NCBI RefSeq assembly: GCF_900112425.1 | Contig: NZ_FOLP01000014.1 | Span: forward strand, 115,585-179,584 | DNA from: Variovorax sp. OK212 | Lineage (GTDB): Bacteria > Pseudomonadota > Gammaproteobacteria > Burkholderiales > Burkholderiaceae_C | Direction of reading: 5' to 3' | Length of the DNA: 64,000 bases | Shown: in pieces, positions 61,171-64,000 of the stretch | Layout: each line of letters starts with the position of its first letter | Position numbering within the stretch: position 1 is the first letter of the stretch | The notes under the pieces: model-generated | What the model was told of the DNA's origin: nothing | Seen by the model: the letters and a program-made list of their open reading frames with translations, nothing else | Database searches by the model: none | Program-made: the position numbers and the translations under genes

Positions 61171-61815
61171 TTATTTCGGCTCTTTCGGCTCTTTCGGCTC
61201 TTTCGGCTCTTTCGGCTCTTTCGACTCTTTCGACTCTTTCGACTCTTTCGACTCTTTCGACTCTTTGAGCTCTCTGGGCTCCTTCGCGGGCGAAGAAATG
61301 ATCTTTTCACCCTCGGAGGACGACTTCACCTCGCCCGCGCCCTTCATGCTCGGCGCGGTCGACCCGGTCTGCACCGGGATCGCGACGATGCTCATGGCGC
61401 CGTTCTGCGTGACGAAGACGTTCAGGTAGGCCAGGCCTTCCCGGTCGCTGGTCACCGTTGCGGTCATGCTCGTGCGCTGGCCTGCGGGCAGCGCCAGGGT
61501 GCCGGCGGTCGCCAGGGTCAGGCCGGCGTCGGTGCTCAGGCGCACGGTGGCGCCGGCCGGATCGGTGACGCCGTCGAATTGCAGGGTGATCGAGACCGGG
61601 CGTCCGATCTGCGCCACACCCGCCACGCTGAACTGGATGGTGACGCCGGAATCATTGGGCTTGCGCGCGGCGACCGTCAGGGGTGCCGCGTGCGAAGGCG
61701 CCGCATGTTTGCCGGCGCGAGGGGCGGGAACCCCGTCCGCAAAGGCGGGCGATGCCGCGAGCATCAGCCAGGCCGCGGCGGCAATCGCCGAACTGGAGCT
61801 GGAGCGCAGTTTCAT
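61171..61815 (-). CDS. Hypothetical secreted protein with a KEP/KES repeat tail
   Basis: A 214-residue protein. Signal peptide residues 1-27 end SPAFADG. The middle domain (about residues 55-150) has a beta-rich pattern (VTIQFSVAGVAQIGRPVSITLQFDGV in outline), as in Ig-like or DUF11-like domains. The tail has a KES run then a KEP run of three-residue units, from a 9-bp DNA repeat. No family is recognised. It lies between the metalloprotease and rplC genes, in the gap that splits the S10 operon. Confidence 0.68.
   Translation of the reverse strand: MKLRSSSSSAIAAAAWLMLAASPAFADGVPAPRAGKHAAPSHAAPLTVAARKPNDSGVTIQFSVAGVAQIGRPVSITLQFDGVTDPAGATVRLSTDAGLTLATAGTLALPAGQRTSMTATVTSDREGLAYLNVFVTQNGAMSIVAIPVQTGSTAPSMKGAGEVKSSSEGEKIISSPAKEPRELKESKESKESKESKESKEPKEPKEPKEPKEPK
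61182..61266. repeat. 9-bp tandem microsatellite in the secreted protein gene
   Basis: Units ggctctttc (about five) and gactctttc (about five) lie in tandem. The 9-bp period keeps the frame, and copy number changes would lengthen or shorten the Lys-Glu-Pro/Ser tail. Confidence 0.92.
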
Positions 61816-61825
61816 GGCGGTCTCC

Positions 61826-63421
61826 CTACTGCTGTTGGATCGCAACGCCGAAACAGGTGTTGGCGGAGGAATTGTTGAGGTCGTTGATCACCAGGACGTG
61901 CTCACCGGCGGCCAGGTTGACCGAGCCGGTGTTGCTGCTCAAGAGCCCGCCACGGTAGATCGAGAAGCTGGGACTGGCGCCCGCGGGCGTGGAAATCGCG
62001 AACTGGTGGGGGCGGTTGGCCAGCGCCGTGAACCGCAGGTACGCAAAGCTGCCGAGTTTGTTGCCGTCGCGCGCCGGATCGGCCGCGTTCGTCACGCAGG
62101 CCTGGGTGACGGCACCGTTGGTCGAGGCCGTCTTGTACATCGGCAGCGCGGCCGCCACGCCCCCGTCGTTCGTTTCCTGCTGGCCGTAGGCATCGTTGTT
62201 GGCTGCGTTGATGACCTGCCCGGCCAGCAGTGTGGCCAGCGCCGAGGCACTGCCCGGCGCCACCACATTGAATGCCGCCGTGAACGGGTGGATCGACGTG
62301 ACCGGCGCACCGCCGATGAACAGGGAGCTCGTCATGGCGTCGTGGATCGGCTTGAACCCGACCTGCTGGTTCAGGTTCCAGAAGACCGACTGGATCGAGG
62401 TTTCACGGAACCAGCCCGGATTGGACGCCGGGCCTTTCGACAGGTCGAGATTGCTGCCCTGCGACTGGCCGGGGCCGCCCGAGTCGACATAGTTGCCGCG
62501 CCCCAGCGCGATGCCGGACCAGGCGTTGCCCCAGCCTTCGGAGAAGGCCAGCCGGCGGTCGACGCGTTCGCCCGTGGTGTGCGCCCCGCCGGTGGAGTCG
62601 TCCCGGCTGAAGGAGGCCTGGTAGTAGTGGCCCCACTCGTGGGCGATCACGGGCGCGTCAAATTCGTCGGTGTCCACGTTCTCCTTGCCGAGCACGTAGA
62701 TCTCGGCACCGGAGGTCCGGTCGATGAAGAAGGTGGTGCCGATCTGTCCCAGCGCCACGCTGCCGCCGGCGTTCGTGTTGTTCACGCTCCAGAACACCTT
62801 CAGCGACGGAAATGCAGTCGCCGGCGCCACGGACAGGACTTTCTGCATCGCGGTGTAGACCGTGTCCATCACGGCGAACGGGCCGGACACGCGCTCGCCG
62901 GTGTAGCTCGACCCGCCCCAGCCGCTGCCGGCGCGCACGTCGCGCGTGAGGGCCGCGGTTCCGGTCGAGAACGCCGACGACTGCATGGAATAGATGGCGC
63001 TGGAGCGTGTGTTGTCGCGCACCGTGACATCCCAGGTCGCGCCCGGTCCGGGACGGGTCAGCTGCGCGCGCACGCGAACGACGACGGTCGTGCCGCTGGG
63101 CACGCTCACGGCATAACCGCCGCTGTCGTCCGTCGAGGTTGCAACCAGCTGGTTGCCGCTGGCATCGAGCACTTCGACGTAGGCGCCGCGTACCGGCTTG
63201 ACCGAGGTGTCGGCATACACGAGTGCGCCGCTGACATTGGGCACCGACTCGTAGGTGGCCGTGCCGCTCAAGGTGACGGGGGCCGCCGAGGGAATGGGCA
63301 ACGGCAACAAGGGGATACCGCCGCCGCCCCCGCCTCCACCGCCGCCGCCGCAAGCGGCCAGCAAAGCCGCCGCCGCGATACACGCCACAAGTCCCGCCGC
63401 AAAAGAGAACTTCTGTCTCAT
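61826..63421 (-). CDS. Secreted zinc-metalloprotease-like lipoprotein
   Basis: A 531-residue predicted lipoprotein. Lipobox ALLAACGG gives Cys near residue 24, followed by a run of about eleven glycines. A carboxypeptidase-regulatory-like domain (VSGALVYADTSVKPVRGAYVEV, residues about 50-105) follows. The protease signature is VIAHEWGHYYQ near residue 262 (HExxH), with a downstream SEGWGNAW near residue 297 that supplies a possible third ligand. The C-terminal domain (about 440-531) has a beta-sandwich pattern. It sits between rpsJ and rplC, with a strong terminator behind rpsJ just upstream. Substrate is unknown. Confidence 0.78.
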   Translation of the reverse strand: MRQKFSFAAGLVACIAAAALLAACGGGGGGGGGGGIPLLPLPIPSAAPVTLSGTATYESVPNVSGALVYADTSVKPVRGAYVEVLDASGNQLVATSTDDSGGYAVSVPSGTTVVVRVRAQLTRPGPGATWDVTVRDNTRSSAIYSMQSSAFSTGTAALTRDVRAGSGWGGSSYTGERVSGPFAVMDTVYTAMQKVLSVAPATAFPSLKVFWSVNNTNAGGSVALGQIGTTFFIDRTSGAEIYVLGKENVDTDEFDAPVIAHEWGHYYQASFSRDDSTGGAHTTGERVDRRLAFSEGWGNAWSGIALGRGNYVDSGGPGQSQGSNLDLSKGPASNPGWFRETSIQSVFWNLNQQVGFKPIHDAMTSSLFIGGAPVTSIHPFTAAFNVVAPGSASALATLLAGQVINAANNDAYGQQETNDGGVAAALPMYKTASTNGAVTQACVTNAADPARDGNKLGSFAYLRFTALANRPHQFAISTPAGASPSFSIYRGGLLSSNTGSVNLAAGEHVLVINDLNNSSANTCFGVAIQQQ

Positions 63422-63501
63422 AGCTTGTGCTGCCCTCGTTTCAGTCCCGGCCAATGCCGTGAAGAAGACCGGTGCGCGAGGATGCCACAGCTGCAAGCCA
63501 A

Positions 63502-63539
63502 AAATCACAAAGCCCGCCTGCATTTCTGCAGGCGGGCTT
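63502..63539 (-). terminator. Terminator of the tuf-rpsJ transcript
   Basis: A thirteen-pair stem (aagcccgcctgca with tgcaggcgggctt, gaaa loop) on the minus strand is followed by tgtgatttttgg. It lies 31 bp after the rpsJ stop and cuts rpsJ off from the rest of the S10 operon. Confidence 0.9.
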
Positions 63540-63570
63540 CGTTAATAAATCCGACGCGAGGTCGAATGAA

Positions 63571-63885
63571 TTACTGCAGCTTGATCTCGACGTCCACGCC
63601 AGCCGGCAGGTCGAGCTTCATCAGCGCGTCCACGGTCTTGTCGGTCGGGTCGACGATGTCCATCAGGCGCTGGTGCGTGCGGATTTCCAGCTGGTCGCGC
63701 GACGTCTTGTTGACGTGCGGCGAACGCAGGATGTCGAAACGCTTCATGCGGGTCGGCAGGGGCACGGGGCCCTTGACGATCGCGCCGGTGCGCTTCGCGG
63801 TGTCCACGATTTCAGCGGCCGATTGGTCGATCAGCTTGTAGTCGAATGCCTTCAGGCGGATGCGGATTTTTTGCTTGGTTGCCAT
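63571..63885 (-). CDS. rpsJ: 30S ribosomal protein S10
   Basis: A 104-residue protein also used in transcription antitermination (NusE). KIRIRLKAFDYKLIDQSAAEIVDTAKRTGA in outline, KGPVPLPTR and FDILRSPHVNK identify it. Length is normal. It follows tuf by 22 bp on the same strand, but is separated from rplC by a terminator and two genes. Confidence 0.98.
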   Translation of the reverse strand: MATKQKIRIRLKAFDYKLIDQSAAEIVDTAKRTGAIVKGPVPLPTRMKRFDILRSPHVNKTSRDQLEIRTHQRLMDIVDPTDKTVDALMKLDLPAGVDVEIKLQ

Positions 63886-63906
63886 GGTGATTCCTTTGCG
63901 TCCGGC

Positions 63907-64000
63907 TTAGATGTCGAGGATCTTGGCCACGACGCCCGAACCCACGGTGCGGCCGCCTTCACGGATGGCGAAGCGCAGGCCTTCTTCCATCGCGATCGGG
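63907..64000 (-). CDS. tuf: Elongation factor Tu, C-terminal end (partial)
   Basis: The last 30 codons are present, ending MEEGLRFAIREGGRTVGSGV then VAKILDI and a TAA stop. This is the conserved end of EF-Tu, which brings aminoacyl-tRNA to the ribosome. The rest lies beyond the window. Confidence 0.95.
   Translation of the reverse strand, partial: PIAMEEGLRFAIREGGRTVGSGVVAKILDI

Overview
The window is a GC-rich bacterial chromosome segment with the gene content of a beta-proteobacterium of the Burkholderiales, most likely Comamonadaceae and close to Variovorax. The evidence is the protein sequences (F1Fo ATP synthase, ribosomal proteins, a sugar-independent PTS with EIIA-Man, HPr and EI, and lipB-lipA), the strong GC bias that opens long antisense frames, and dispersed GC-rich palindromic repeats. 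No tRNA, rRNA, CRISPR, phage or insertion sequence was seen.

Layout. 0-7 kb: trxC, converging on a minus-strand repair operon of exonuclease, ATP-dependent ligase and DEXH helicase; the 5' end of the helicase ORF holds seven in-frame 159-bp repeats. 7-15 kb: DUF3617 protein, PAP2 phosphatase, and a sugar ABC-transport operon (ROK regulator, ATPase, permease, binding protein, Gfo/Idh/MocA oxidoreductase). 15-22.6 kb: the ATP synthase operon atpIBEFHAG-x-DC, where x is an extra small lipoprotein gene. 22.7-26.9 kb: D-amino-acid aminotransferase, DUF493 protein, metallo-beta-lactamase-fold lipoprotein, lipB and lipA, with overlapping stop/start codons. 27-28.4 kb: an internally duplicated glycosyltransferase-like protein. 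28.4-36.5 kb: a BaeSR-like two-component system divergent from a three-gene RND efflux operon. 36.5-46 kb: mixed metabolic and transport genes (adenylate-forming ligase, anion permease, AraC/EamA pair, zwf, quinone-oxidoreductase-like enzyme), a frameshifted gene and one low-GC orphan. 46-50.4 kb: a CpxPRA-like envelope-stress cluster. 50.5-53.1 kb: PTS EI, HPr and EIIA. 53.3-55.9 kb: small lipoprotein, TlpA-like protein, GNAT acetyltransferase, peroxiredoxin. 55.9-64 kb: the S10 ribosomal operon (L3 to S17, minus strand), with rpsJ and tuf separated from rplC by two non-ribosomal genes.

The most unusual points are the repeat array inside the helicase ORF, the split S10 operon whose rplC half has its own near-consensus promoter and a possibly switching leader, the lipoprotein inside the atp operon, a conserved hairpin element repeated upstream of two envelope genes near 50 kb, and the tandem glycosyltransferase with one degenerate half. 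Most genes are ordinary housekeeping and accessory genes. I did not identify with confidence any wholly new system.
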